Shown: positions 1 through 12,570 of the stretch, piece after piece | Numbering within the stretch: the stretch's first letter is position 1 | Layout: each line of letters begins with the position of its first letter | NCBI GenBank assembly: GCA_013399115.1 | Contig: VXAA01005245.1 | Coordinates: 441,486 to 505,485, forward strand | DNA: 64,000 bases | Source of the DNA: Anseranas semipalmata | Taxonomy: Eukaryota; Chordata; Aves; Anseriformes; Anseranatidae | Direction: 5' to 3' | Notes under the pieces: generated by a model | Told to the model about the DNA's origin: nothing | Databases searched by the model: none | What the model saw: only the letters and a program-made list of their open reading frames with translations | Made by a program: the position numbers and the translations under genes

Positions 1-1934
1 TTATCTTGTTATACTTTCTCTCTTCCTTGTTAATCATGGTCTCCACTGCTTGCTAAAACAGTTCTTGAGGTGGTTATGCATTCAATACTCCTTTTCGTAA
101 TGAAAAGTTGACTTTTTAAATGAATAATTCAGAAAGTGTAAAATAATGGCTTACCTGTTGAATTCTAAGTGAATCATCTCCTCATAGAAAATATTATTCT
201 ATTTATGCATATTTACCTCAAAAGTGTTTAGATGTATTTAAACACTATTTGTCAAATTCCCTTTTTTAGTGTAAGTGTAATTTATTGTGGTCTAAAAAGC
301 ACACAATCAGCTCATGGTCTTAAAGCAAAAATGTTGCCATATGGACAAGTACTTAATGTGATGAAACTATTAAATGTTAGCATTCAGATCTAGTCCCCAT
401 AGAGCTAAGTTTTAGTTATAACAACTAAAAGTTGAAACTCTGGGGAAATTTCTTCTTCAGATTACAAAGACTTTTTTTTTTAATCTGTCTCATGAAAGTC
501 TTCAGCATGTTTTGGGAGGTGCAATGATCTCATGGAGTATGTGACTTAAATGTTGACTTTTGTCTGATAATATATGACAAACTGCTTCAATATCCTGTAA
601 ACTCAGTGGAATTTTAACAGAACCAGATCATCCAAATATATTAAAAATAATAATAATTGAAGTTACTTTAGTTACAAGCCCTTCCCAGTGACTGATACTT
701 AGTTAACTGGGCTTATGCTATACTATATTAAAACATGTACAGAAAAAGTTCACTAACCCCTCTTCTAAAAAAGACCAGCAGAAACACAGATATCAAAGGA
801 AGGAGGAACTCCAGTGAGAAGAATTTTATAAAGAAATTTCAAGATCTTCTGATTTCTATTTACATTGCAAAAATAATGTTCAAAAATTGAAATTGTCTTT
901 TTCTGGAGAATGGAAGAGTGTTTATATGTATTATTTACTTAATACAAGATATTACTTTCCATGAGACTTAAGCTCCATTTGTCCTCAGTGACACAACTTG
1001 CAATTGAGGTTGTGTAGCTATAACGCAATATTCATCCAGTCCATTTGGAAGGGCTTATTTAAATAAAATTTCATACTTCTGTCATAGTCTGTATACTTAA
1101 AAACTCAACTTATATTTCAATTGAAGATGCATCTTTAAAAGCAATCTTTAGACCACAAACTTAAAGAAACTTAACATCAAACCTCCAAATCCTTGCAGAT
1201 GTTTTTAAAAATCTAGGTGATACCAGGGATAAATTATCAACCAGATCAGCAACATTATTTGTATGTGCTTTACTATACATCATTTCATGCTCATTCATAT
1301 GGTGACTTCTTCACTCCCACAGCTTCCATCACATAAAAATCCTATTTTCACCCAGTGTTTCCTCAGATGTCTTCTGGCAGGAGCACCTAGACATCTAATT
1401 CTAATCCCCAGCCACACAGGAGCAATAATTTGTCATTTTCTTGTGGTTTAGTAGATTGTTTCCAGCTGCAGAAAGACATTGAAATATATTTTAGCCATCA
1501 TAAATGTTGGTTAAAAGCAAATATAAACACCTCTAAAAATGTAAAGATTCTTGATGTTCCAGTCAATCTCAATCAACAAGAAAGCATCAATAGTGTTAGC
1601 AATAGCAATTGCAAGAGTTTATGACCCCCAATAAACCTATCATTGCTGAGAACTGCAGAACATTACTGCTCTAGAAAAGATGAATCTTTTTTGAAGAGGT
1701 GATCAATATCTCTGTCTATGGTCAGTTTATTAGTGGTCGGATTAGTAGTGCTGTGGATCCAGAGGTACTACAGTCTCACCTGATATTGCATTTTAGCTCA
1801 ACTTCATCACTGTGTAAATATACTTTACTGTTATAGTAGTCAGCTCAGATCCAGAACAATATAAATTCTTTTTAATGATCCAGAGCCTTAGTTGACAACT
1901 GCTATAGATTCAAGTGATTTTCAAGCCTATCGGA
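1..1934. other. AT-rich unique sequence, nothing recognised
   Basis: I see no transposon, RNA gene or convincing exon in this stretch. Short open frames at about 1263-1624 have no recognisable protein features and AT-driven composition. A few short A or T runs are the only low-complexity sequence. Confidence 0.6.
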
Positions 1935-2150
1935 CAATCATAGAGAAACCTGGTTTAGAAGGGACCCTTGGCAGTCATTTCGTCTAATCTCAGGCTCAAA
2001 GCAGGGTTAACTTCAAAGTTTGGTCAGTTTGGAAGGTTGCTTCCTTCAACAGTTTTGAGAATCTTTGAACACAAAGGCACCAAAACACATCTGGAAAACC
2101 TCTGCCAACACTTATCCACATTTTTTATGAATAGTTTTCTGTAGGTCCAA
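1935..2150 (-). mobile_element. Old degraded CR1 LINE 3' fragment
   Basis: Read on the minus strand this resembles the CR1 3' region. On the plus strand it shows the typical order: a degraded CATAGA motif near 1939, a GGTTTAGAAGGGACCC-like segment, then CTCAAAGCAGGGTTAACTT and a TTTTGAGAATCTTTGAA-like segment. These correspond to the end of ORF2 and the 3'UTR in reverse. Divergence is high and the terminal octamer is almost gone, so it is much older than the copy just to its right. The right boundary is approximate. Confidence 0.6.
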
Positions 2151-2157
2151 TCAATTT

Positions 2158-2230
2158 CATAGAATCATAGAATGGCTTGAGTTGGAAGGAAGCTTAAAGA
2201 TCATCTGGTTCCAACCCCCAACTTGGATAC
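2158..2230 (-). mobile_element. CR1 LINE 3' tail, short 5'-truncated copy
   Basis: CATAGAATCATAGAATGG at 2158 is the reverse complement of the CR1 3' octamer repeat. It is followed by the GTTGGAAGGAAGCTTAAAGA and TCATCTGGTTCCAACCCC blocks diagnostic of CR1 3'UTRs. Similarity fades after about 2230, so this is a very short 5'-truncated insertion. It lies next to an older CR1 fragment in the same orientation (1935-2150). Confidence 0.85.
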
Positions 2231-3952
2231 AAGTTGTACTGCAAGATCTCATGCTGCCATTACCTCTCCTTTCCCTGTAGAGAAAATCTGAGAAGAAGAG
2301 AAAAATCTGGTACCATCTTCTCAGTGACCACCTTCTTTAGAGATTGAAAGGCTGCAATTAGTCACTTTTAGCCTTGTGTTCACCAGGCTTAAAAGAGCAA
2401 ACTGGGAAGATTTTTGCTTAATAAATAAATTAAAAATACACCATATCATTATTCTCTGTGTAGTACTTGAATATCCAACATAATTTTTAAAAAGTTTCAC
2501 ATAATACATATAACAGTAAATCACTTTCATTTGCCTCTTTTGATGATCTCTCCACAGGCATACTGATGCTATTATTCTAGTGTACAGAGGCAGACATGCA
2601 GGCATTCTTCTCTTGGTTAGCTTGGATACAAATACAGATGTGTATCCAGTCTACTCCCAAATCAAGGAATACCTGAAGTAAATAAAAAATCAATTATTCC
2701 TGTGCTGCTTTTATGATATAAGTTTGGAATTAATATTTAGTTAATGATTACAAATGCCTGTCTATTAAGTTCCCTCATCTTTTGCTCAAATCCAGAGGGA
2801 TAATTAATCCAATAAGAGGGACCAACAAGCACCTATGCACTAGCTTCATAGTTTTGCAATTTTGTCAATTACAGCAGTTAAAAAAAAAACATATCCAAAG
2901 CAACAAAAATGATCTTAAAGATATTTTTTATAAACCCATCTAAATATCCGTTAGGATATTTGTACATTTAAAGTGCACATGGATTTATTTTTTCTCACTT
3001 TTCTATTGTGAGAACAATATATAAATATATAATTTTGTTTGTTTCTTTTTAAGGAGTAATTAGGTTTACATATTGGAAGACTTTAATTTGAAGAACTTTG
3101 ACCCAGGAAGTTGCCTATAGAATCAGTATGGTATGGTACCGACTCCTCAAAAATGATCTCAAGGGCCTGAAAGGAAGGAGGGGAAAGTGCTGAATTGTTT
3201 CAGTGAATAAGAAACATAATAGTACAAATGAATAATAACTATCAATCTCAAAATACAGATTGTGTTGTTTTATATTGTGAAATAAGACCTAGCATAATCA
3301 ATTTTATTTTCTCAGAGGAAAATGTTGTTATCCTATGACCTTTCTCCTCTAGCTTCTCCATTAGTTTACATAAAGTCTTGAAATAGAACAAAGTAAAACC
3401 TTTCTCTTGATATTGAATTATTACTTGCTGGAATTCTAAATAGTAAGTGTAATTCAGTTCAGATTTAATAGATGTCTTGTATGTTATACACATCTGCAAT
3501 TAAAGAATCAGGTGCAAAGAGTACTCTTTTTTTTTTCTCCATCTTTTCTTTTTATTTTTAAAGACTTTGAATATTCACCCCTTTGACCATAAAAAATGAT
3601 CTATTAGTAAAAACATAATTGAGTTTGATGCAACTTCTATCTACTAATATTCAAATAATTTGATACACTTACAGAATCATTTTCATGCCCAGGCATATCA
3701 AGGTGAGTTGGGGGTGGAGAGAGACTACCAAAAGAATGAAGCATTCTTTGTACAAGAACACTTTCAGCGTGGGAAGGTGTTAGATAGTCACTATGAGACT
3801 TTTATTTGAATAATTATTCTTCAGCATTTGAAATGTCAGTATAGGTCAAAGAGGCAGGTATTTTTCCAAGTAGACCAGAATTTAATAAGGAAGGACATAG
3901 TAGATATGTCAAGTAGATACTAAATTGAAAAAAATGTCAAATTATACATTAT
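2231..3952. other. AT-rich unique sequence
   Basis: No recognisable gene or transposon. Open frames at 2321-2605 and 3248-3499 (minus) have no domain features and look like chance openings. A T-run lies near 3522-3538. Confidence 0.6.
3946..3952. repeat. Left candidate target-site duplication of a CR1
   Basis: ACATTAT at 3946-3952 is repeated exactly at 4400-4406. The two copies bracket the CR1 between them, as expected for a target-primed reverse-transcription product. Seven AT-rich bases could also match by chance. Confidence 0.5.
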
Positions 3953-4399
3953 CATAGAATCATAGAATGGCATGGGTTGAAAAGGACCTTAAAGATCATC
4001 TAGTTTCAACCCCCCTGCTCTGGGCAGGGTTGCCAACTACTAGAGCAGGCTGCCCAGTGCCACACCCAGCCTGGCCTTGAATGCCTCCAGGGATGGGGCA
4101 TCCACAACCTCTCTGGGCAACCTGTTCCAGTGCCTCACCACCCTCTGAGTGAAAAAATTCCTCCTAATATCCAACCTAAATCTCCCCTGTCTTAGTTTGA
4201 AACCATTCCCCCTTGTCCTATCACTATCAACGTGTGTGAACAGGCGTTCCCCCTCCTGTTTATACACTCCCTTCAGGTACTGGAAGGCCGCAATGAGGTC
4301 TCCCCGGAGCCTTCTCTTCTCCAAGCTAAACAAGCCCAGTTCCCTCCACCTTTCCTCATAGGAGAGGTGTTCCAGCCCTCTGATCATCTTGATCATCTC
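3953..4399 (-). mobile_element. CR1 LINE, 5'-truncated, well-preserved 3' end
   Basis: On the minus strand this holds the end of CR1 ORF2 followed by the 3'UTR and two terminal octamers. On the plus strand it starts CATAGAATCATAGAATGG and continues with the GGTTGAAAAGGACCTTAAAG block. The coding part stays open for 118 codons to the 5'-truncated end, which suggests a relatively young insertion. Possible 7-bp target duplications (ACATTAT) flank it. CR1 copies are normally truncated at the 5' end during reverse transcription, as here. Confidence 0.95.
4040..4396 (-). pseudogene. CR1 ORF2 (reverse transcriptase) C-terminal remnant, 118 codons
   Basis: This open frame encodes only the extreme C-terminus of the CR1 ORF2 protein, downstream of the reverse-transcriptase catalytic core. 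Visible family landmarks are [20 protein letters not shown] near residues 14-33, the [15 protein letters not shown] block in the middle, and [19 protein letters not shown] near the end, followed by a natural stop. The first methionine is simply where the truncated copy begins, so this is not a functional start. There is no endonuclease or polymerase domain, so the fragment cannot mobilise itself. The absence of frameshifts makes it the best-preserved CR1 frame in the window. No promoter is expected. Confidence 0.9.
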
Positions 4400-4406
4400 A
4401 CATTAT
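4400..4406. repeat. Right candidate target-site duplication of a CR1
   Basis: ACATTAT, an exact match to 3946-3952 on the other side of the CR1 insertion. Confidence 0.5.
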
Positions 4407-4790
4407 AATGATACAAGAATCAGCTATGTGATAAACTTTTGCATACTTCTGTTTTCAAGTTCACTCATTTCTGTGCAGTATTTTCACTTGCTTTTCTTTA
4501 CTATATAGACCTTACTGGCCTGTCCTATCTAGACCATACTTATCTAAATGTCATCGTCTTAAAGCGAGAGATGTCCACCATGCATCTATATATACTACTT
4601 AAGTTTTAGTTTGGGGGGGGATATAGATATATGTACAGAAAGCATATTATAGATATTTGGCTTCATTTCCCTAGATCTTCATCCTTCTGGTAGTAGAGAT
4701 ATAACCCAATCAGTCAATTTTTTTGCCACATTTGTTAGCCTTTAAAGAGATAAACAGGGTGTATGAGGACAGGATGATGGTCATTATGTG

Positions 4791-4820
4791 TTATATATAT
4801 ATATATTAGATATATATAAT
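4791..4820. repeat. (TA)n microsatellite
   Basis: Alternating TA, interrupted once by TTAGA, then resuming. Self-complementary. Confidence 0.85.
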
Positions 4821-7800
4821 CTTAAATAGAATTTTTTTATTTTAATGAAATTGTATTGAAATTTTGGCTCAATTAACTTTAGAAGTATAAGGCTCTTATT
4901 TGCTCTGTGGCTGTTTCCTTCTATACAGATTTGGATTTGGGATCCAGGTGACACTGAAATAATTTTTTTTTATTTATTTTTTAATAGCTTTGATACTAAG
5001 CTCAGTGGGTCCAGGGTATTAGTTTGAAGCTGGCTGGTATGGCAATCACCCTTGCTAGGTGTGAATAATTAGTCTGTAATGACCTTCAGGAAGTGCTCAG
5101 GTGTTAGTAGATTGGATTCTTTAGTAAGCTGCCCATTTTAGGTTATAATTGAATCAAAAAGGCTTATGTAAATGTCCAGGAAGAATTTAGGCATAGTTTT
5201 GATCTCTGATTCATCTTACAAACCCCACTCAACATGAGAATCTATCATGCACCAAATTCAGTAGCCACACATATTTTGATGTGGTTAAGATGCTCACGTG
5301 CAGGATATAATTATGCCAGTTTATTCTCTATCTATGCTATGTTTCAGTTAGTTTAATCATGCCAACACGTAAATCCCACCCCAGCTGTCTGGAAAACCCA
5401 TAATTACAGTCAAGGCTGGCAGTTACCACTCTTAGAACAGGCAGCTGACAGAATTGTTCTTGGCGATAGGCGTCGTAAACAGATGACAAAGGACAATCTC
5501 ATGGCATCAGTACAAAGTGGTTTGCTACAGGGATGGCTAGTGGAACACGTTTTGTTGCACTTTATTATTTATTAATTTTCTAGCATCCTTCAACAGCTAA
5601 CCCAAATAAGAGCAGCCTGTATATCTTGTTATTCCCTGAAGCCACTGACTGTTTGGGTCAACACTTGTTTTGATTAGGAGGCACAGCTATGCAAGTAAAA
5701 AATGTGTGTAGGCATGTGTTTTGGGGGAGAGTGAGGGGCACTGAGCCATTTGTGAGAAGTTTCCACTGGGGCTAGTGAGTAGATCTTTCATAAAGAGCTC
5801 TTTTCAAGGCCACATACCTACTCTAAGTTGTCCCTCAGCCCAGACCCCTGGGGGAGTAAAGTACCTTGGGCCTTAACAACTACCTTCTGCATTTTGTGAT
5901 CCTGAATAAAAGAAATTCTTCACCTTCAGAAAGATTCTCTCCCCACCCCACTTTTCTTACTAGGAAGGAAATTTAGCAAAAAGCCTGGATCTGTGACTTT
6001 CCATTGGTAAGGTAGGCTCACGTACCAGGACTGAGATTTACTTAAGGTGCAAGATAGGAAGGTGTACAGAAATCTGTCAATAATAGCTCAAGTAGTCTTC
6101 TAGCCTGTTGTTCATGTTGCAGAGTTTCTCAGTGATTGCATTTTTCAGCTCCATGAACAGTCCTAAAGGCAGAGTAATCCAAACTGTTTTCTATAGCTAT
6201 GATACAGCTATGTAGCAAGTTGCTAAAAAGGACATGAACATGCTTCTGCTATGGACAAAAAAAGGCAGGGTCTGTCCTGGGATGCAGTCAGAGAATATCT
6301 CTGCTTGAGTCCTAAGTGTCTATTTTCTCCTCTTTGAGGCTTACTAATTACTACTAGAGAAGTGAGATAGGGTCTGTGATGTGCCTGCTTTCCGAGGAGT
6401 TGCATGGACACACCTTACCCATTGAAGCTTACTGACCCTGGCCTTTGCAGCCCTTTAGTCCCAGAGAACTTCTGCCAATGCAGATATTGTTTCATGTCCA
6501 TGAAAACAACAGTGTGATGTTTGTCAGTTGACATTTTAACAGTTCTGCTACTCTGGAAAGAACTGAGCTTATTATTTTCTTTGATCCTGGGCTTCAAATG
6601 GAGAGAGTATTCAGCAGAAATATAATGTCTTGCCACAAGCCACACTTTTTATTAGATAGTCCAGAAGCCTTAACTTATACTGCAGCTTGACATGGCTAGC
6701 CTGTGCTTCCTCTGCACTACTGTTTCGTAGGTAATCCTTGATATCGAGGAAGAAAGTGAAAGGAGGGAGAGCAGTTGTTCATTCAAGGTGTTGTTAAAAG
6801 GGAGTGTAACAGCTATAATGAACAAGGGAGGCTCTGTGGCAAAGCAAGGAAAAAAGATATTTGTGCTGATTCAAAGTATTATTCAGTCCCCTCAGCGATG
6901 CCAGGGGAAAAGATAAGTTGTCATTAGAGCTGAGGCACTAGCTGGCTAAAGAACTGCCCTTTAAGGATGAAGAGGTTTACCTGGGCAGAGCTGTGCTATG
7001 GCTAAAGTGCAGCTAATAGATTTCAGCCACCTACCTGTTCTTTGGTTCGCTAAGTCAGGGGATGTGAATCCTAATGTTAGAGCTTTACAGCAATATTGAA
7101 CACACTTTGAAATCCCAAGTGTGTTTATCTCACACTTCTGAAGTTGGAAGATGCAGTTTTTTCAGATAACATCTTTCATCTTAAAATAATCATAAACATA
7201 ATCATAATAAAATAATCATAAACATCTTAAAATACTAAATAATATTGGGAGCTCTAAGGTGTTGTCATCTACCAACTAGGTATGAATATCATCAATTAAT
7301 TTCAAAAGCCACTTGCTGTTTAAAAAATACAAAACTAAGGAGGGGTTCATAGTCACCCCAATCTGTGTTTGAACTGATTACCAACAACTAAAGCTGTGCC
7401 AAAGTTATCTATGACTCTTGAAGACCGCTGGATAGAGAATGTCTTTTGGAGCTAAACAGGGGGAGTGTTGCGTGGGTTTCCCTTCCTTTTCTTCTTGAAG
7501 GAAGAGGAGGAGACAGAATATGTCTTAACATATTTTCTAGGGAATTGTGTAAAACAAATGAAATTCTTTAAGCCCTTATTTTGGCATGATATTAATTCTC
7601 AATTGTTTCTTTTTTTCCCCCAATCTCCATCTTTCAAGCAAAAAAAAAATTTTCTTCCTTTAAAACCAGAGAATTTTATCTCCCACCACTTTATTCATTA
7701 GCCTTCAGGGTTATGTTGTCTGTGAAACTTTAAACTCAATGTGGAATTCCCTATAGAAGATATGAATAGAATATTAGTCGGTTTTGTCATTCTAAGTTTA

Positions 7801-8160
7801 ATCTAAATTTCTCTTTCCTTCTAAATGAAGATACTCTTATCTATGTCAGGCATATATTTATTCCATAAAGGTACCATTCCTATTTCTCATTCATGAGAAT
7901 GTTCTAATTTTATCAAAACTGATTGGGAGAAATCGCATAACTGTAGAGATTAAGTGACACTCTGATTTGTGTTGAGGGCAAAGAGGATATTTAATATAGG
8001 CAAATTTTGCTTAAGGTGGGATTTGAATTTTGGTTTTTGAAAGTTTGAAAAACAAGAAATATTTTTTTTAAATCATAATTATTGCCATATCAGACAAACA
8101 TGCAATGTTTTCTACATCACTAAATTTACAAATGGTGACGCTTCTTCCTATTAAAGAATC

Positions 8161-8172
8161 TTTTTTTTTTTN

Positions 8173-8203
<31 letters not shown>
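8161..8203. repeat. Long poly-T tract with an ambiguous base
   Basis: Nearly pure T, with an N at 8172 and an A at 8174. The N suggests the assembler could not resolve the homopolymer length, so the true length is uncertain. Confidence 0.9.
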
Positions 8204-8208
<5 letters not shown>

Positions 8209-10018
8209 TCTCAGGAATATATATGTTTTTGTGCAATCTTGCCATAAAAAAAGCTGTGGTAGCTTCTCCTGAGTCACTTAAACTTACAAAAAGTCCGGAA
8301 GGAACTACTTGTGGTCTAGAAATATGTATGTATTTTCCACATTACAGCACAGCAACTGTGAGAACTTTTTGTTTGAGTGGCAATTGTCTGCATTACCTGT
8401 TTGCAATATAGCAGAAGACATTTGTGTTGTCTCCACTCTAGCTGGAAACCATACAAAACCTCCACCGCTTCTTATCTCAATACTGTTAATATAATCTACC
8501 TTTGAAAAATGGTCATAAGTGCAGCATCTGTCTCACAATATATTTTCTAAATCATACCAAGGCAAAATTGTTCAGATATATAAGCGTAAAAAAAAAAAAA
8601 ATCCTTCTATTCTACTATCTAGTAGTATTCATTATAGAAAGGACTTTGGCTATAAAAATTATAATTTGCTTAGCAGTTCTGGTATGACCCAAACAACCCC
8701 ATTCATTTCACAGAAACAGTTTTAGAGGCTATGTTGAATTATTCATTAATGTTGTGGATAACAACTTCAACCTCAGGACTGTTGAGCCAGCACTTTCATG
8801 AGCAGTAAATTCCCTGAGGGAGGGAAGGAGAAAAATTGTCCCTACCCTGAAGTTTGAAAAATAGTCTTCACTACAGGCAGGGTTTGATGAGGGGTTGTAT
8901 CTAATGAGAAGAAATTATCTGAGAGGATAATCATCCCCTGGAACAATTTTGGAAACTTGAAGCTCTCTAGAAGGCTGCTACATAGATTTTTTTTTTTTTT
9001 TTTATCCTCCCATCCCATGATGGGCATTTGCTGAATCTTTGGGAGCTCCTGAAAAGGGGAATTGGTGTTGTGGAGGCATTACTTAATTTATTTCTGTACT
9101 TTTCTACCTGATGTGCCTATGGGAAGAGAAGAAATGGTGTCTTCCCTCTGGATGTTATTGTGTATGTGAGCCAGAACACAACATTTGAAACAAGTATTTG
9201 GGGAGAGGCAGTGAGAAACAAATCTGTCTTTTCCACAATAATAGATGGGATTAAACCTCCCTAAACTCCTCCTTTAAGCTGACATCTTCAGTTTATATTG
9301 ATTACAGTTTTGTGGTTTGTTTTGGGAGGGACAGCAAGAGAGGTTAGCTAGCACTTATCTGGCCCAGTTATTAGTCCTTAGGTATGTTCCTGTCCACTCA
9401 GTCTTGCAAAAATTATGCTCTTGAAAGCCAGTGATGCTGTTTCATTCCTTGTTAATAACAATTTTTACTGCACTTGGGGTGATTTGGCCATGATATCTTC
9501 AGAAATTACCCGCGTTGATGTTCTTGTTCAAAATTCATGGTTATCTTGTGACAAACATAAAAGGGCATCTGATGGCTTCTATGAAAGTTTCACTTTAATA
9601 AAAAAAAAAAAAAAGTTTTCAGTTTTCAAGGCTAAGGATTCATATTTCTCTTCTCATTTGTCACAGTTTTCTGCAAATAAGAGTTTGATTCTGATGTCTT
9701 TTTCAGCAACATCAATGAAAATTCTCTTCTGCAATCAAAGGAGAAATCAGGATAGGAAATAGGATCAGGAATTACATGTTTGTTTTCTGAACAGCAGTGA
9801 AACACACAAACAGATTGACATTAATGTGCCTGCCTTTTCTTTTTAGCAAGCATGAATTATTCAAGGAGTATCACAGCATGTATTAGTTAGAAATAATTAA
9901 AATGTAAGCAATGTTGGAACTATGTCTGACTTGCTTCAGTAGTTCAAATATTTGCAGCTTGCAAATATAAGACCTTTCTCATTCTGATTTCACAACTGTT
10001 TTGCACCATTCCTAGTCG

Positions 10019-10095
10019 TATGATCCTACAGATTGGAATGGACCTCAGGATATCATCAGGTTCAACATCCTGCTCAAAGCAGGGCCAACAATAAA
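10019..10095 (-). mobile_element. Old CR1 LINE 3' fragment
   Basis: GATTGGAATGGACCTCAGGA, then a TCATCAGGTTCAACATCC-like block and CTGCTCAAAGCAGGGCCAAC, match the reverse complement of the CR1 3'UTR in order. The octamer tail is degraded. The right edge is approximate. Confidence 0.75.
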
Positions 10096-12190
10096 CTTAT
10101 TAACTGGTGTAATACTGAAGATTGGATGTTACAAAACACTAAATTATAGGTCACTAGGAAAAAGAATAGTTCAAGTGGGCCCTTCTGCTGCTTTGTGATG
10201 TTTAGGCCCCAAAAGCAGCAACATAACATGTGCTGTGAAGGCAAATGCTGAACAAACTCAGGTTGTGTTGCTGCCAGTAAATGAAAGCTCCACCAAACAG
10301 CACGAAGACAGTAAGCTGCTATATTTCCATTCTTCAGCTTAACAATGGGGAATAAAATCAGAGAGATGAACCGGTATCGTGAAAAACTGATACGATAATT
10401 TAATTGACTGGAATATGACAGTATCTCAAATGCTTATGGATCAGTGTGCCAACTTACATAGTTCAGGTGAATTTCTCTGTAAAGCACAGGGCATAACAAC
10501 TGTGGTACATTACAGAGCTTACAAGGTTGATTATATCTTAATGGAATTGTCTGGGAGGGAGAAGAAAGACAGTAAAGGATTAACTAATAGTAGCAGCTCT
10601 GTAATTATTTCAAAATAAAACAAACTTGGATAAAAGCAAAGTTTAGCTTAGTAATGAAGTGAAATTACTTCTGTGAAGACCACAAAAAGATCCAGGAACT
10701 GGAAAATAGGGTTGCCACTACGTGGTTACATATGAAATTTATTTAGTTTTTTGATTAAAAGCACCTGCTCTCTATATATAAGCATTGCAGGATATTCAAT
10801 GATAATGTTGGCTCTTCCATCTTTCCAACAGTCAAAAAAAAAAAGAATCAGTGTTTGGAAGTTTAGTTCTCATGTCAAGTTTGACTCTAGGAATGTAAGG
10901 AGTTAGGAACTTAACAATGACAAATTTAAAAGAATTTAAATTAAAATCCTAAGTATTTGACACAAATAAGAGTTGAAGAATGGCCCGTAAACAATACTGT
11001 CCAAATACTTGCAAAATAAACAACAACAAAAAATCTTAGCAAATCAAGTCCCTATGCAATGTAAACAGGTAGTCAACAATTACATGAGCTGCTTCCCCTT
11101 TCTTTGGAACTAATTAATGTGTTGATTGTAGCTTTACCAGGAAAAGGAAATGGACTGTTGGTCATCCATTAAGTTGCAGACATTATTTTCCTCAGTTTAT
11201 CTTAAGACTAAAATCAACAAAATGAAAAGTTTTGGTTTGATTTGGTTTCCAACCTTCTGTTGGAAGGTGCTTCTTCTTACTCATAGGAAAATTTCATTTC
11301 AAAGTGTCATTCCAACACTTCCCCTAATACCCAGTGATCCTTATAAACATTCTTCCCAGACTTTCAGATTATTGAAGCACATTTTATGGGTGTTTACCCA
11401 TCTTTGTTATTCAACTCAGTTATTTCAATCTCTGTGATTTTTGTCTTTTAATCTCTCCTCAGTGTTCTAAAGAAGCAAACTCCCTGTATGTATTAATAAT
11501 CTGATAATGATTAATAATTATTAATGAATTAATAATCAATAATTAATATAAATTCATGAATTAATCTGATAATCTGATAAAATAATCTGCCTAACATGAC
11601 TTCATGTCATGGTTATCTCTTACAAATATCTTTTCTGTACTTCGAGTAATGCTGTCCTAGAACTGGATTCAATAGTATCTGTCTTAACTGAATTTGCTGT
11701 TGCTTCCACTTGATGTTGTTATGATTTGGATGAACAGGAAGGTAAAAAAAAACAAGTTGGTAATAAAGTGATGCATTTACTGGTGCTCACTGAATATTTA
11801 AAACATACAACATACATGATTCATTCCACAGGTATGTGGGTGGTGGGATTCTGGCACTAATTATAACAACCTAGGAAATAATTACTGAATCTCAAGCCAG
11901 CCAGGAATGAATTATTAAAAATAATACAAAATATGAGCAGTACAAAGGCTAGAAGTGACATGTGGGAGTGAAGCTATCCTTTCTCTTTCCAGCAGTAATA
12001 AATACTTTCAAAATCAAATGAAGTTTGCATTAGGGAGCTAAATTAATACACAGCAGCCAACCAACCAATCTAATATGTTTAGTTACAGAAATAGAGCCAT
12101 CTATAATGTAAGACAGTAAAAAGGTCTGATAACAGAAGTGGAAGAATGTTTTACATAGTGGTGCTTGAAACCTGGTGTTCCTTCAAACAG
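10096..12190. other. AT-rich unique sequence
   Basis: No gene or transposon recognised. Contains the TAAT-rich low-complexity stretch listed separately. The open frame at 11150-11437 (plus) has no recognisable features. Confidence 0.6.
11491..11589. repeat. AT-rich low-complexity stretch, TTAATAAT/AATCTGAT variants
   Basis: Irregular repeats of TTAATAATT and AATTAAT, ending with three spaced copies of AATCTG(AT), and an internal ATTCATGAAT palindrome. It looks like decayed satellite-like slippage rather than a perfect tandem array. Confidence 0.7.
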
Positions 12191-12199
12191 CTAAGAATT
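12191..12199. repeat. Left candidate target duplication of a CR1
   Basis: CTAAGAATT matches CTAAGGATT at 12394-12402 at 8 of 9 positions, flanking the CR1 between them. The left copy abuts the octamer-derived tail, so part of the match could be coincidental. Confidence 0.4.
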
Positions 12200-12393
12200 C
12201 ACAGAATACACAGAATTCACAGAATTGTAGGGGTTGGAAGGGACCTCCAGAGATCATCGGGTCCAACCCCCCTGCCACAGCAGGTTCCCTAGAGCAGGTT
12301 GCACAGGTAGGCGTCCAGATGGGTCTTGAATATCTCCAGAGAAGGAGACTCCACAACCACCCTGGGCAGCCTGTTCCAGTGCTCCATCACGCT
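12200..12393 (-). mobile_element. CR1 LINE 3' end, 5'-truncated
   Basis: The reverse complement of a CR1 3' end: CACAGAAT-type octamers at the left, then the GTAGGGGTTGGAAGGGACCT and AGATCATCGGGTCCAACCCC blocks, the AGAGCAGGTTGCACAGGTAG block, and GGAGACTCCACAACCACCCT. The octamer is of the CACAGAAT type, unlike the CATAGAAT type at 3953, so a different CR1 subfamily is likely. The right end lies inside the ORF2 C-terminus. Confidence 0.95.
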
Positions 12394-12417
12394 CTAAGGA
12401 TTAGAAGCATCCTATTT

Positions 12418-12457
12418 CTGCACTCTTATATGTCCTTCTGCATTCTTATATGTCCTA
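12418..12457. repeat. Two-copy 20-bp tandem duplication
   Basis: CTGCACTCTTATATGTCCTT at 12418 is followed directly by CTGCATTCTTATATGTCCTA at 12438; the two units differ at two positions. It lies between a CR1 and an LTR. Confidence 0.9.
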
Positions 12458-12565
12458 TTCTTTATAAGAATCTGATCCACAGTGGAAAGTGGAGTGGAAT
12501 TTAACCTATAAAAATAAACTAAGATAATTCCAGGTATGGAATCTTCACCCGGTGTATATCCATTG

Positions 12566-12570
12566 ACTCT
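12566..12570. repeat. Left 5-bp target-site duplication of solo LTR
   Basis: ACTCT, paired with ACTTT at 13155-13159 (4 of 5 identical). Five base pairs is the duplication length expected for ERVL-type integration. Confidence 0.6.

Larger units (their letters stand above)
4407..10018. other. AT-rich unique sequence with small simple repeats
   Basis: No gene or dispersed transposon recognised across this 5.6-kb stretch. It contains a G8 run near 4612, a TA repeat at 4791-4820, an imperfect AATCATAA(A) cluster at 7188-7235, a long T tract with an N at 8161-8203, A runs near 8590 and 9600 and a T run near 8988-9003. A somewhat more complex, less AT-rich part at about 5285-5520 is discussed as a possible conserved element. 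Open frames here (longest 115 codons at 9415-9762, plus) show no recognisable protein and span an A run. Confidence 0.55.
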
